A stretch of DNA of 64,000 nt from Megasphaera hutchinsoni (GTDB lineage: Bacteria > Bacillota > Negativicutes > Veillonellales > Megasphaeraceae). Position 1 is the first letter of the stretch. Each line of letters begins with the position of its first letter. The notes under the pieces were generated by a model. The model saw nothing but the letters and a program-made list of their open reading frames with translations. It did no database searches and was not told the DNA's origin. Of this stretch, positions 15,614 to 24,878 are shown in pieces. The translations under genes and the position numbers were made by a program. The DNA is taken from the NCBI RefSeq assembly GCF_001553405.1, contig NZ_KQ960933.1, positions 1 through 64,000 of the forward strand, read 5' to 3'.

Positions 15614-16912
15614 GTGCAGGATTGGAAAGAAAAATATGCAGGAAAAATAGTATCTCCTGCAGAAGCGGTAAGTCATGTTAAATCTGGAGATAAAATTGTT
15701 TTTTCTCACGCTTGTGGAGAATCTCAGGTGTTAACGGAGGCATTGGTTAAACAAGCTGACCGATTGAAAGACGTAGAAATTATTCATATGGTAGCGATGG
15801 GTGCGGCGAAATATTGCTTGCCTGAAATGGAAGGCCATTTTCGGCATAATGCGTTATTTGTAGGGGCGACTACACGGGAAGCGGTAGAATCGGGGCGAGC
15901 TGATTATACGCCTTGCTTTTTTCATGAAGCACCGCGGTTATTTACAGATGGTACGATTCCCGTTGATGTAGTTATGTTACAAGTAAGTGAACCGGATGAA
16001 AATGGCATTTGTTCTTTGGGGATTTCTGTTGATTATACGCAAGCTGCTGCAAGTGTAGCTACATTAAAAATCGCTCAAATTAATAAGAATATGCCTTATA
16101 CCTATGGCAATGGTATTCATTTAGATGACTTAGATTATTTGGTTATTAAAGATGAGCCGATTATTGAATTACCGCCACCTAAAATAGGGGAAATTGAACA
16201 GCGTATTGGTGAACATGTAGCTTCGCTTATTCAAGATGGAGATACACTTCAACTAGGGATTGGTGCGATTCCCGATGCGGTATTATCCTTCTTAGGCGAT
16301 AAAAAAGATTTAGGTATTCATTCGGAAATGTTTTCGGATGGGGTTGTTGATCTAGCGGAAAAAGGAGTTATTACGAATCGCAAAAAAAGTTTAGATCCAG
16401 GAAAATTCCTTTCTTGTTTTTTAATGGGTACGAAAAAGTTATATAACTTTATTGATCATAATCCTGATGTTATTATCAGACCCGTAGATTATACGAATGA
16501 TCCCTTTGTAATCTCTCAAATTGACAACATTATTTCGATTAATTCAGCGATGCAAGTAGACCTGATGGGGCAAGTAAATGCTGAAATGATTGGATTGCGT
16601 CAATTTAGTGGCGTAGGCGGACAAGTTGACTTTGTTCGGGGTGCAGCAAGAGCTAAAGGGGGCAAAGCGATTATTGCAATGCCATCGACAACGGGTAAAA
16701 CTAAAAAAATATCAAAAATAGTGCCCTTACTTGATCGTGGGGCTGCGGTTACTACTTCACGTAATGATGTGGACTATATTGTGACGGAATTTGGGATTGC
16801 TGCATTACATGGAAAAACGTTACGGCAAAGAGCAAAGGCATTAATTGCGATAGCTCATCCTGATTTTAGAGCATCGTTAGAAGAGGAATTTAACGCACGG
16901 TTTGGGTTGTAA
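15614..16912 (+). CDS. abfT: 4-hydroxybutyrate CoA-transferase
   Basis: This family-I CoA-transferase moves CoA from acetyl-CoA to 4-hydroxybutyrate. The 432-residue protein begins MQDWKEKYAGKIVS, matching the family start, if the GTG at 15614 is used. AAAAGGA lies 10 bases before it. An upstream TTG at 15581 falls inside a terminator stem and is unlikely. The catalytic glutamate is Glu238 (GIHSEMF), the same number as in the characterised clostridial enzyme. GIGAIPDAV and GGQVDFVRGA motifs complete the active site. It directly supplies substrate to the dehydratase encoded upstream. Confidence 0.93.
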   Translation: MQDWKEKYAGKIVSPAEAVSHVKSGDKIVFSHACGESQVLTEALVKQADRLKDVEIIHMVAMGAAKYCLPEMEGHFRHNALFVGATTREAVESGRADYTPCFFHEAPRLFTDGTIPVDVVMLQVSEPDENGICSLGISVDYTQAAASVATLKIAQINKNMPYTYGNGIHLDDLDYLVIKDEPIIELPPPKIGEIEQRIGEHVASLIQDGDTLQLGIGAIPDAVLSFLGDKKDLGIHSEMFSDGVVDLAEKGVITNRKKSLDPGKFLSCFLMGTKKLYNFIDHNPDVIIRPVDYTNDPFVISQIDNIISINSAMQVDLMGQVNAEMIGLRQFSGVGGQVDFVRGAARAKGGKAIIAMPSTTGKTKKISKIVPLLDRGAAVTTSRNDVDYIVTEFGIAALHGKTLRQRAKALIAIAHPDFRASLEEEFNARFGL

Positions 16913-16925
16913 AGGAGGAATAATT

Positions 16926-18359
16926 ATGTTTGGACCTATGTTTGCACGAAAAGCAGGGGAGATTCAACCAGGTATTAAGTTACCTATATTTAATTTAGTA
17001 TTTCGGTTACCATTTATACATTATCGGTTTGAATGGCCTGATTATGTTCAAGGACTATTGTTATGTGCGGTTTGTTTAGGGATTATTCCTGTATTACAAG
17101 AATATTTAGGGATGCCCTTTGAAATAGCTATTACGATTGTTATTATGAATGGTTTTTTGTATACATGGCACGCCCATTTGGGTGATCCTGTTGTACCTGG
17201 TTGGATCACACCGGCTATACCATTGTTACTATTGTGGCTGTCAGGTTTTTCACATGAAACGGCCGATCGGATGCATGCACTTATCGCCTTTGAATTTGAA
17301 TTAGGGATTTTGACTTTTTTCTTAGGTGCTACAGGTTTAGCAAAACGTGTGGTTGATTTAGTTCCAGATGCTTTAAAATCAGGCATTTTAATTGGAGCGG
17401 GTATTGCAGCGGTTCGCTTAGTATTCAATACGGGAGGAAGTTTTGATAAATATCCCTTGACTATTGCCGTAGCGGTAGGTTTTGCTTTTTACTGTTCCTT
17501 TAGCAATCATTTTAAAGGAATTATGAATAAAAATCGCATATTTCGTTTGATTTCTGATTTAGGGTTATTGCCAGCGATGGTATTAGCCGTTATTATTGCT
17601 CCTTTAGTGGGAGAATTGCCGTGGCCATCGATAGAATGGGGATTTACACATCCGCATTTTATAGAGGTATTCACGCAATGGAGCCCTTTTGCCGAACGCA
17701 TTGGTTTTCCATCTTTAGATTATTTTATTTCGGCCGCACCGTTGGTTATTGCTACTTATGTGGTGTTGTTTGGTGAACTCATTCAAGCGGATGCTTTAAT
17801 TGATGAAGCAAGAGAGTTTAGACATGGGGATGAAAATATTCATTTTGATGCCAATCGTAATAATGTTATTGTGGGTGCTAGAAATATGGTTATGGCTTTA
17901 GCTGGCCCAGATTTATCCATGTGTGGTCCTTTATGGGCAGCGATGCAAGTGGTTATTTGTGAACGGTATAAGCATGGACGTGAAGCTATGGATAGTTTAA
18001 TTGGTGGTGTTGCTTCTTTTAGATTAGGCACATTTACCGGTTATTGGCTATCGCCAATTGTTAGCTTTGTTAAACCTGTGTTGCCTATTGCCTTAGCATT
18101 GACGATGCTTATTCAAGGATATGTAGCGGTACGAGTTGGCGTGTTGCGTGCAAAAACGTTTAATGATCTAGGGGTAGCAGGTATTATTGGCGGTGTTTTA
18201 GTATCGCGAGGTGCAGCTATGGCCTTAGGCGTAGGTATTGTATTGTGTTTGATTATATATGGACGGCATTTTTTTGAACGAAAAATTCATTTGTATAACA
18301 CGAAAGGAGACCCGCTATTTAATATTGCAGCTCAACATGAGCAAGAGAAAGGCGTTTAG
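16926..18359 (+). CDS. Multi-pass membrane permease of the 4-hydroxybutyrate operon
   Basis: The 477-residue protein has about 11-12 hydrophobic segments. GDPVVPGWITPAIPL near residue 80 resembles the helix-break motif of the NCS2/benzoate/SulP-like permease fold. The start at 16926 follows AAAGGAGG; an upstream frame extension lacks a site. It lies 13 bases after the CoA-transferase gene. I do not recognise an exact family. By context it may import 4-hydroxybutyrate or a related carboxylate, but the fold class also includes purine and sulfate carriers. A charged loop (DEAREFRHGDENIHFD) sits in the middle, around residue 300. Confidence 0.7.
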   Translation: MFGPMFARKAGEIQPGIKLPIFNLVFRLPFIHYRFEWPDYVQGLLLCAVCLGIIPVLQEYLGMPFEIAITIVIMNGFLYTWHAHLGDPVVPGWITPAIPLLLLWLSGFSHETADRMHALIAFEFELGILTFFLGATGLAKRVVDLVPDALKSGILIGAGIAAVRLVFNTGGSFDKYPLTIAVAVGFAFYCSFSNHFKGIMNKNRIFRLISDLGLLPAMVLAVIIAPLVGELPWPSIEWGFTHPHFIEVFTQWSPFAERIGFPSLDYFISAAPLVIATYVVLFGELIQADALIDEAREFRHGDENIHFDANRNNVIVGARNMVMALAGPDLSMCGPLWAAMQVVICERYKHGREAMDSLIGGVASFRLGTFTGYWLSPIVSFVKPVLPIALALTMLIQGYVAVRVGVLRAKTFNDLGVAGIIGGVLVSRGAAMALGVGIVLCLIIYGRHFFERKIHLYNTKGDPLFNIAAQHEQEKGV

Positions 18360-18377
18360 TCGTAAATAGGTGAGCGT

Positions 18378-18977
18378 ATGCAATATTATGGTGATTTATT
18401 AAGACGATTACAAAGGGAAAATCATACAGAAATTTGTCGATTTTTTGTTAAGACTTGTTTACAGCAAGTGAAACAGTATAGTCAGTCGGATAATGAAAAG
18501 CGGTTTTTTATGATGTGTGCTGTCTCGGCTAATGATAGCATTCATAAATTTTTAGCACAGCAAAAATGGAAAGCGACAGGATTTTGGCAGCATCGTTTGT
18601 ATTTTTCTTCCGTAAAAAAAGAAATTCCTTATGTAGTAAAAGCCTATTTATCTTGTCTTTTACTAGTGTTAGGAAAACAGAAATCGTTAATTCTACAAAA
18701 GACGGGATTGACAGAAACCTTATTTATTCAGAAATGGGAGTTGTTATTCCAATATGATGTGGATGATAAGCACCTATTTAATGAATTTTGTATGATTGTA
18801 CAAGAATTGAATGGACGAGATATATTATTTAGTCGTTTAAGCAATTTATTGTATGAAAAGCTGAAAGGAAAGCAGATGTTGGCACCTTTGTCTAGTCAAC
18901 AGAATAATACGTATATACAAGAATTTATAGGGGAAGATGCGTATATTATTACGTGTAGATTACAGGAAATGATATAA
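18378..18977 (+). CDS. Unknown protein, last gene of the 4-hydroxybutyrate operon
   Basis: The 199-residue protein has no recognised domain. It is basic in its N-terminal half, has one moderately hydrophobic stretch (VVKAYLSCLLLVLGK, about residues 94-108) and is otherwise predicted helical. It starts 18 bases after the permease gene behind GGTGAG, so it probably shares the sigma-54 transcript. A 46-bp perfect palindrome that serves as terminator lies just after it. The context suggests an accessory role in 4-hydroxybutyrate metabolism, but the sequence gives no direct clue. Confidence 0.6.
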   Translation: MQYYGDLLRRLQRENHTEICRFFVKTCLQQVKQYSQSDNEKRFFMMCAVSANDSIHKFLAQQKWKATGFWQHRLYFSSVKKEIPYVVKAYLSCLLLVLGKQKSLILQKTGLTETLFIQKWELLFQYDVDDKHLFNEFCMIVQELNGRDILFSRLSNLLYEKLKGKQMLAPLSSQQNNTYIQEFIGEDAYIITCRLQEMI

Positions 18978-19002
18978 ATGAAAGGTCTTTTTTGTGGATC
19001 TA

Positions 19003-19048
19003 CCTATAAAAAATACCAGGTACATATGTACCTGGTATTTTTTATAGG
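19003..19048. terminator. Bidirectional terminator: 46-bp perfect palindrome
   Basis: Two 23-bp arms meet at the centre with no spacer, containing CCTATAAAAAATACCAGGTA and its complement. It separates the 4-hydroxybutyrate operon from the convergent thiE gene and runs into the thiE 3' end. Confidence 0.85.
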
Positions 19049-19638
19049 TTTGATTTTAAAGCTTCTACATACGTAGATGGATTTTTACATGTCAGTAGAC
19101 TAGACATGAGAGCCACACCAGTAATGGGAACATCACGTAATTGCGTGATTGTTTCTAAATTAATACCTCCTAAGGCATATACTGGAATAGACACGGCTTG
19201 ACAGATTTCTCGCACAGTATCAACGCCAATAGGTGGCATATCTTTTTTACAACTGGTAGGAAAAACATGACTAGCCATAATATATGTTGCTCCTAATTCT
19301 TCAGCACGCTTAGCTTCTGCAACTGTATGAACAGAAACACCTAAGTTAGTCATGTAATATAATAATGATGAATGACTCTCTAAATAAGAGAGGGAACATT
19401 GAAAACGAGGAATATGCAAGCGAACGGCTACTTTGCCAAAGTTATGTAAAATACATGTTTTATCATGAATATTACAAATTTTCAATAGTCGTTGAGCATA
19501 TTCGGCATAGTCATCTTCTGACAAGGTCTTTTCACGCAAAATTATAGAGTCAATTGGAGAAGCAACAATCTTTTCCAGTCGATCCCAATAATTAGTAGAA
19601 ACTAGGGCATGATTGGTTATTGCTAGTATTTTTAACAC
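19042..19638 (-). CDS. Thiamine phosphate synthase-like protein (ThiE/TenI family)
   Basis: The 198-residue TIM-barrel protein shows family motifs: the Arg/Glu near IILREK, a phosphate-contacting YIMASHVFPTSCK region, and the C-terminal VYALGGINLETI. ThiE joins hydroxymethylpyrimidine diphosphate with thiazole phosphate. The related TenI aromatises the thiazole. True ThiE usually has G(P)I-F-T-TKTK; here the loop reads VFPTSCKKD, which is closer to TenI. I therefore keep both options. It is shorter than most ThiE (about 210). The start is a GTG at 19638 behind AGGTG. A terminator separates it from the thiSGH operon. Confidence 0.75.
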   Translation of the reverse strand: MLKILAITNHALVSTNYWDRLEKIVASPIDSIILREKTLSEDDYAEYAQRLLKICNIHDKTCILHNFGKVAVRLHIPRFQCSLSYLESHSSLLYYMTNLGVSVHTVAEAKRAEELGATYIMASHVFPTSCKKDMPPIGVDTVREICQAVSIPVYALGGINLETITQLRDVPITGVALMSSLLTCKNPSTYVEALKSNL

Positions 19639-19805
19639 AATATATCACCTTGAATCATAAAAGTATAAATGTTCTAGTTATTACTATACATTATTAACAT
19701 ATATACGTCAATAATTATGCGTAAAATAAATTTATGAAATGTAATAAAAAAAATTCATTTATTACATTTTCGTACAAGAATATAGCGAGCAGTGGAGATG
19801 ATAAA

Positions 19806-19844
19806 AAAACCCCTATCATAATGAATGACTATGATGGGGGTTTT
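19806..19844 (-). terminator. Intrinsic terminator of the thiSGH operon
   Basis: An AAAACCCC[C/T]ATCATA stem is followed on the minus strand by seven T. It lies 15 bases after the thiH stop codon. Confidence 0.85.
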
Positions 19845-19859
19845 GGTATACTTATGGAA

Positions 19860-21023
19860 TTATACATAAATGTATTCACTAGTTACCGGTTGTAGACCTA
19901 ATTTTTTTATGGTCGTATATATTTCTTCAAAAGAACGATTGTCTGAAATTTCAAACTGTTCATCGCCTACTTCTTTATGGTTTTTTTCTAAGTGTCCACC
20001 AATACCGACACAAACACCAGCAGATAGTTTCGTTGCCATTATTTTGACGATATTATTGCGATAATGTGCATTTTCACGACTTGATACTACGATGGAGGCA
20101 AAGGGGAGAAACAATCGATATGCACACAATATTTGTGTTAATTTTCGTTCATCTACGTCCTTGGGGTTTATTTTGTCATTGTTAATAATAGGACGGAGAC
20201 GAGGACAGGATAAAGAAATTTCTGCATAAGGATATTTTTTTTGCATTAGCCAAGCATGTATGCCTGTGGCTAATGCGTCTTTTTGGTAGTCATCTAACCC
20301 TAATAGAGCGGCAAAGCCAACACCACGCATACCACCTAATATAGCTCTTTCTTGAGCGTAGAAGCGATAAGGAAAAATACGTTTATTGCCAGCTAAGTGC
20401 AATGTTTCATATTTATCAGAATTATATGTTTCTTGAAAGACTGTTACATAGTCAACGCCACATTCGTGCAAATACTTATAGTCATTTGTGTTTACTGGAT
20501 AGATTTCTAATCCTACTTGGCGAAAGTATTGGCGTGCAATTTTTACGGCATTACCGATATATTTTACATCGGATAGATGGGGACTTTCTCCAGTTAGCAT
20601 TAGTACTTCTTCAAAGCCTTCGTTGGCAATATTTTGGCATTCTCTATGTAATTCTTCATCACTTAAGCGGGCCCGTTTAATTTTATTATGGGAGTTGAAT
20701 CCGCAATAGATACAAAGATTTTCACAATAATTGGCAAAATAAATAGGGGTAAAGATAGAAATGCTATTGCCAAAATGACGACGGGTTACAGCATGTGCTT
20801 TTTGAGCCATTTCTTCTAAAAAGGGGAGAGCCGCCGTGGAAAGCAGTGCCATAAAGTCTCTTGGTTGTAAATGTGTTTTTTGTAGTGCCGCTCGGACATC
20901 TTTTTCGGTAAAGTCGGCATCATTAAACGCAGAATGATAGGATAATACATCATCCAACATAGTAGATTCTAAAACTTCCATTTGGGGTAAATATTTCATA
21001 TGATCAGTTCGTTTGATTGGCAT
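19860..21023 (-). CDS. thiH: 2-iminoacetate synthase, radical SAM tyrosine lyase
   Basis: ThiH cleaves tyrosine to dehydroglycine (2-iminoacetate) for thiazole synthesis in anaerobes. The 387-residue protein has the radical-SAM motif CENLCIYCGF near residue 107 and the ThiH/BATS C-terminal domain. It also has the family's ISLSCPRLRP strand. AAGGAGG lies 7 bases before the ATG at 21023. It is 13 bases after thiG. The oxygen-sensitive tyrosine route, rather than glycine oxidase ThiO, fits an anaerobe. Confidence 0.94.
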   Translation of the reverse strand: MPIKRTDHMKYLPQMEVLESTMLDDVLSYHSAFNDADFTEKDVRAALQKTHLQPRDFMALLSTAALPFLEEMAQKAHAVTRRHFGNSISIFTPIYFANYCENLCIYCGFNSHNKIKRARLSDEELHRECQNIANEGFEEVLMLTGESPHLSDVKYIGNAVKIARQYFRQVGLEIYPVNTNDYKYLHECGVDYVTVFQETYNSDKYETLHLAGNKRIFPYRFYAQERAILGGMRGVGFAALLGLDDYQKDALATGIHAWLMQKKYPYAEISLSCPRLRPIINNDKINPKDVDERKLTQILCAYRLFLPFASIVVSSRENAHYRNNIVKIMATKLSAGVCVGIGGHLEKNHKEVGDEQFEISDNRSFEEIYTTIKKLGLQPVTSEYIYV

Positions 21024-21036
21024 GACTATGACCTCC

Positions 21037-21807
21037 TTAGTCGCCTAAAAAGCCTGTCAACGGATCGGATGCAGAAGCCGTTTCACGGACTTGTCCTAAG
21101 CCAGATAGATAGGCATTTCTACCAGCTTGAATAGCAAGTTTAAATGCTCGTGCCATTTGGTTTAAATTTCCAGCTGTAGCTAGTGCGGTATTTGCCATAA
21201 CTGCAGCAGCCCCCATTTCCATTGCTTCACATGCTTGGGATGGACGCCCAATTCCGGCATCGACAATGATGGGAAGATCGATCTCATCAATAAGAATTTG
21301 TATAAAATCTTTGCTGCATAAGCCTTTATTTGTACCGATAGGAGCAGCTAAAGGCATAACTGCAGCAGCACCTGCATTTACTAAATCACGGGCAATATAT
21401 AAATCAGGGGTTACATAAGGTAATACCACAAAATTTTCTTTAGCTAGTTGTTCTGTTGCTTTTACGGTTTCTACATTGTCCGGTAAAAGGTATTTGGAAT
21501 CTTTCATAATTTCAATTTTAATAAAATCACCACAGCCAAGTTCGCGGGAAAGATGAGCAATTCTAACGGCTTCTTCGGCATTTCTTGCACCAGAGGTATT
21601 GGGTAAAAGGGTGGTTTCTTTGGGAATAAAATCGAGAATGTTATCTTTTGCTCCTGCTTCAGCTCGACGTAATGCCATGGTTACAATTTGGGCACCTGCT
21701 TCTTGGACTGCTGCTTCAATTAAATTCACAGAATATTTTCCTGAACCTAAAATGAAGCGAGAGGTAAATTCATGCCCACCTAATGATAAAGTATCGTTTG
21801 TATTCAT
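21037..21807 (-). CDS. thiG: Thiazole synthase
   Basis: ThiG condenses deoxyxylulose phosphate, dehydroglycine and ThiS thiocarboxylate into the thiazole phosphate. The 256-residue length is standard. The imine-forming Lys lies in FIKIEIMKD. The phosphate-binding [12 protein letters not shown] and [11 protein letters not shown] loops are visible. It lies between thiS and thiH in one operon. No thiF adenylyltransferase is in the window, so ThiS activation must rely on a gene elsewhere. Confidence 0.95.
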   Translation of the reverse strand: MNTNDTLSLGGHEFTSRFILGSGKYSVNLIEAAVQEAGAQIVTMALRRAEAGAKDNILDFIPKETTLLPNTSGARNAEEAVRIAHLSRELGCGDFIKIEIMKDSKYLLPDNVETVKATEQLAKENFVVLPYVTPDLYIARDLVNAGAAAVMPLAAPIGTNKGLCSKDFIQILIDEIDLPIIVDAGIGRPSQACEAMEMGAAAVMANTALATAGNLNQMARAFKLAIQAGRNAYLSGLGQVRETASASDPLTGFLGD

Positions 21808-21850
21808 GATACGGCTCCTTTTTTATAAAATAAATAAATGATTAGGAGGA

Positions 21851-22045
21851 TCAGCCACCTCCGACAAAATGGACGATTTCAATGGAATCACCATCGACGA
21901 ATGTTACATTTTCATACGTTTTACGTGGAACAATGAATCCGTTGCGTTCAATGGCGATACGTTCTGGACGTAAGTTGTGTTCTTTTAAATAGGTTAGTAA
22001 AGAAATTTCTTTTTCAGGGATTGTTGTTCCATTTATTGTAATCAT
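21851..22045 (-). CDS. thiS: Sulfur carrier protein ThiS
   Basis: The 64-residue ubiquitin-like protein ends in the required Gly-Gly (VHFVGGG), where a thiocarboxylate is formed. It has a strand pattern typical of ThiS (ITINGTTIPEKEISLLTYL). An AAAGGAGG site precedes the ATG. It is the first gene of the thiSGH operon, and a structured leader RNA precedes it. Confidence 0.93.
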   Translation of the reverse strand: MITINGTTIPEKEISLLTYLKEHNLRPERIAIERNGFIVPRKTYENVTFVDGDSIEIVHFVGGG

Positions 22046-22071
22046 ATAAAACCTCCTTTATATAAAATAGA

Positions 22072-22117
22072 CCGCACGAAAGTTATTACACCCAAGGTGG
22101 TGTACCCCTTCGTACGG
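22072..22117 (-). promoter_or_regulatory. Structured leader of thiS, not a recognisable TPP riboswitch
   Basis: On the minus strand a 9-bp stem CCGTACGAA / TTCGTGCGG encloses an inner 6-bp hairpin TACACC / GGTGTA, joined by an internal loop (GGGG / ATAACT). It ends about 12 bases before the thiS ribosome site. The CTGAGA and ACCTGA elements of TPP riboswitches are absent. It may control translation of thiS. Confidence 0.5.
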
Positions 22118-22140
22118 CTTCACGTTCTTTGTATATTTTT

Positions 22141-22168
22141 ATTATATCAGTCATATAATTGTTGTCAA
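22141..22168 (-). promoter_or_regulatory. Sigma-70-type promoter of thiSGH
   Basis: On the minus strand TTGACA, 16 bases, TATAAT. The predicted leader is about 90 bases long and contains the hairpin element. Confidence 0.8.
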
Positions 22169-22237
22169 GATTAGAATACAGAAGATAAGGATAATTACTG
22201 ATTTTGATAATATATAATGGGGTAGTTTGATATAATT

Positions 22238-22275
22238 AAAAAGCCAAGAGGATTATAAATTCCTCTTGGCTTTTT
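22238..22275 (-). terminator. Intrinsic terminator of the OPT transporter gene
   Basis: An AAAAAGCCAAGAGGA / TCCTCTTGGCTTTTT stem has T runs on both ends, 13 bases after the transporter stop. Confidence 0.85.
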
Positions 22276-22287
22276 GTGTTTCTTGTT

Positions 22288-24366
22288 TTATTTATCATTT
22301 GGTGTAAAAGGGGTTGAGAAGATATGGCGAACAAAGATAATAATTGAAATAATAAAGGCAATAAGCCCTAATATTTCAGCTGTATTTCCAAAGCCTTTTC
22401 CCACTAATGCTAAGGGGTTTTCACTACCACCAGATGATACAGAAATAACGATGATGAAAGCGATAATAACGCCAATAATACTTTCACCTACAATTAGACC
22501 GGAAGCAAATAATACGCCACGATGGGTGCATGATTCTACATCTTCTTCTTCGTGCCCAGGACTACGTTTTGCAGCTCTTGCCTTTAAGGAACGATGTACG
22601 ATATAACCAATGATAGAACCGATTACTAGCGGAATTTCTAAGGTGGGAGGCAAGTAAATTCCCATACCTACGGCTAGTGGTGGTAACATTAGTGATTTTG
22701 TATTGTGTTTTAATAATTGATCGACAATAATTGCGATGATACCTACAATAATACCAAAGATGATATAGTTCCATTCCAAGGTTGAACTAAATATACCTTG
22801 GGCAATTGTAGTCATTAATGTTGCTTGAGGAGCAGCTAATGCTTGTGACGGATCCATACTGGCACGAGGTAATGCACCCGTAAAGCCATAGGCTTGGTAT
22901 AAGAGGTTTAATACAGGTGCGATGGCAAAAGCACCAACAATAGAGCCTAAAATTAAGGCAACCTGTTGTTTCCAGGGGGTTGCACCTACGACGTAGCCTG
23001 TCTTTAAGTCTTGTAAATTATCGTTTGAAATAGCAGCAATACTTACAATGACACTTGTAATAAAAATAGCTAATGCCGTTGCAAATTGCGATCCGCCAGG
23101 CAGATCAAATACATGAAAAGATGTACTTAAACCGAATACAACGAGCGAAGATACGATAATTCCTAAAATACCGATACCTGAAATAGGACTTGCGGAAGTA
23201 CCAATTAATCCTGCCATGTAACCACATGCTGCCGCAACGAAAAAGCCCATCAATACAGCAACTAAGATGCCAACTACAATATAGATAAATGTTACGCTTG
23301 GAGGTAATTGGAATGCATTTACAAAAGAGAAAAATGCAATGGCGAGTCCAATAATAATTGCTAAGAAAACGAGACCAATGGATTTAGGAGACATATCTAA
23401 ATCAGTATGATGTAAGGCTTTCTTTTCATCGGTATCATTGGTGCGTAATGCTTGTAATGATGCACGCACGCCTTCGACAACTGGTTTAGCGAGGCAAATT
23501 AGTGTCCAAATGGCAGCGATACCAATACATCCAGCCCCGATAAAGCGGACTTTATGGGCCCAAATAGTGCTAGCAAATTCAGCGGCTGCCATACCTTGAT
23601 CGGGCGTGAAAATACTTGTTAAATAAGGAACAAAAATTGCCCAAGCTAAAATCATACCGACTAAAATAGCTGCCCCACTAGCAATTCCTATTAAATATCC
23701 AGCACCGAGTAAGGCCATGGAGAAACCTAAAGGTAATTGCGTTGTGGCTGTTTTTCCTAAAGAAATCCAATAACTGAATTCGGAAGAAAGTACATGAAAA
23801 CCATTGGAACATAGGCTAAACAGACCAGATAAGGCGGCACCGCCTACGATATCTTTCATCCCAGTAGATTTATTTTTTGTGTTTGCGGGTTCATCGTCAT
23901 GTTTTTCACTGCCAACTTTTAAAATTTCTGCAGCGGCTAAACCTTCAGGATAAGGTAAATCACTATTTACTACCATTGCACGACGCAGCGGAATGGTGAA
24001 GAGTACGCCTAAGGATCCACCACAAGCACAGAGTAATAATGTTTCCCAGAATGGGAACCCTTGCCAATATCCAATCATTAATAAACCAGGAAGAATAAAA
24101 ATAATAGCTGATAATGTACCTGCAGCGGATGCTTGGGTTTGAACCATGTTATTTTCAAGTACATTTGAGTTTTTGAACATTCTCAAAATTGCCATTGAAA
24201 TAACAGCGGCAGGTATAGAGGATGAAAAGGTTAGACCTACTTTTAAACCTAGGTATACATTTGATGCTGTAAAGATGATTGTAATTAAAACACCTAACAG
24301 CATACCACGGACTGTTAATTCCGGCAAAGACGGATAATTGACAGTCACTTTTCCGGGTGATGCCAT
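22288..24366 (-). CDS. OPT-family oligopeptide transporter
   Basis: The 692-residue integral membrane protein has about 15-16 hydrophobic segments. OPT family motifs include SNVYLGLKVGLTFSSSIPAAV near the N-terminus, PYPEGLAAAEILK near residue 145, and NLQDLKTGYVVGATPWKQQ near residue 460. The last is characteristic of the bacterial OPT branch. It would import small peptides. A CCTCCTT-complement ribosome site precedes the ATG. The gene stands alone, next to the divergent dipeptidase pepD. Together they could make a peptide-scavenging pair. Confidence 0.92.
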   Translation of the reverse strand: MASPGKVTVNYPSLPELTVRGMLLGVLITIIFTASNVYLGLKVGLTFSSSIPAAVISMAILRMFKNSNVLENNMVQTQASAAGTLSAIIFILPGLLMIGYWQGFPFWETLLLCACGGSLGVLFTIPLRRAMVVNSDLPYPEGLAAAEILKVGSEKHDDEPANTKNKSTGMKDIVGGAALSGLFSLCSNGFHVLSSEFSYWISLGKTATTQLPLGFSMALLGAGYLIGIASGAAILVGMILAWAIFVPYLTSIFTPDQGMAAAEFASTIWAHKVRFIGAGCIGIAAIWTLICLAKPVVEGVRASLQALRTNDTDEKKALHHTDLDMSPKSIGLVFLAIIIGLAIAFFSFVNAFQLPPSVTFIYIVVGILVAVLMGFFVAAACGYMAGLIGTSASPISGIGILGIIVSSLVVFGLSTSFHVFDLPGGSQFATALAIFITSVIVSIAAISNDNLQDLKTGYVVGATPWKQQVALILGSIVGAFAIAPVLNLLYQAYGFTGALPRASMDPSQALAAPQATLMTTIAQGIFSSTLEWNYIIFGIIVGIIAIIVDQLLKHNTKSLMLPPLAVGMGIYLPPTLEIPLVIGSIIGYIVHRSLKARAAKRSPGHEEEDVESCTHRGVLFASGLIVGESIIGVIIAFIIVISVSSGGSENPLALVGKGFGNTAEILGLIAFIISIIIFVRHIFSTPFTPNDK

Positions 24367-24878
24367 ACAGTAAAACCTCCTTAATAATAGTAAAATTATG
24401 CATTTTTAATTTTATGCATCTCACCATAAAATACATTTGCACACACTTAGTATACACCACTTTAATAATAAAGTCATGTAAAAATTTTATAAATTATTAT
24501 AAATTATTAAATAGAAAAAAATAGAAAATCTTGGTTGCAAAAAAAAAGAGGGGATGTATTTAAAAAAGTAATGTAGAAATATCGTATACTTGTGTGTGAG
24601 AAAAAAGAAAGTTAGCGTATACTATGGCGTTTAGGAGAGATAAAATATTTCTAATGCGTAAAATGCAGGAAGATATTCCGTTTTAGAAGAGTGTTTGTCG
24701 GTGATTTAGTAATTAGGGATGAGGAAAAGTGAATTTATAAAAAATAATGTTATCTTTTGTGATTTTTAACATACATATATATCCTACTTTATGGTATACT
24801 AATATAATAGTATATCAAAATGGTATTAAAATAAACCGTTGATGTTTATTTCATGTTAGATGTAAGGAGGAAAGATAG
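24367..24878. other. Divergent promoter region, OPT transporter / pepD
   Basis: The minus-strand promoter has its -10 (TATACT) at 24449-24454 and a weak -35 at 24472-24477. On the plus side an extended -10 TGGTATACT lies at 24792-24800. It is within an imperfect inverted repeat TATACT-N8-AGTATA (24795-24814) that could bind a repressor. ATGCAT occurs twice in the OPT leader. I see no gene in the rest. Confidence 0.45.

Noticed and set aside
22072-22170. TPP riboswitch upstream of thiS
   Set aside because: The conserved CTGAGA and ACCTGA segments are missing; only a different nested hairpin is seen.
24623-24685. 20-codon frame (starting MAFRRDK) upstream of pepD
   Set aside because: No good ribosome site and no sign of conservation can be seen.
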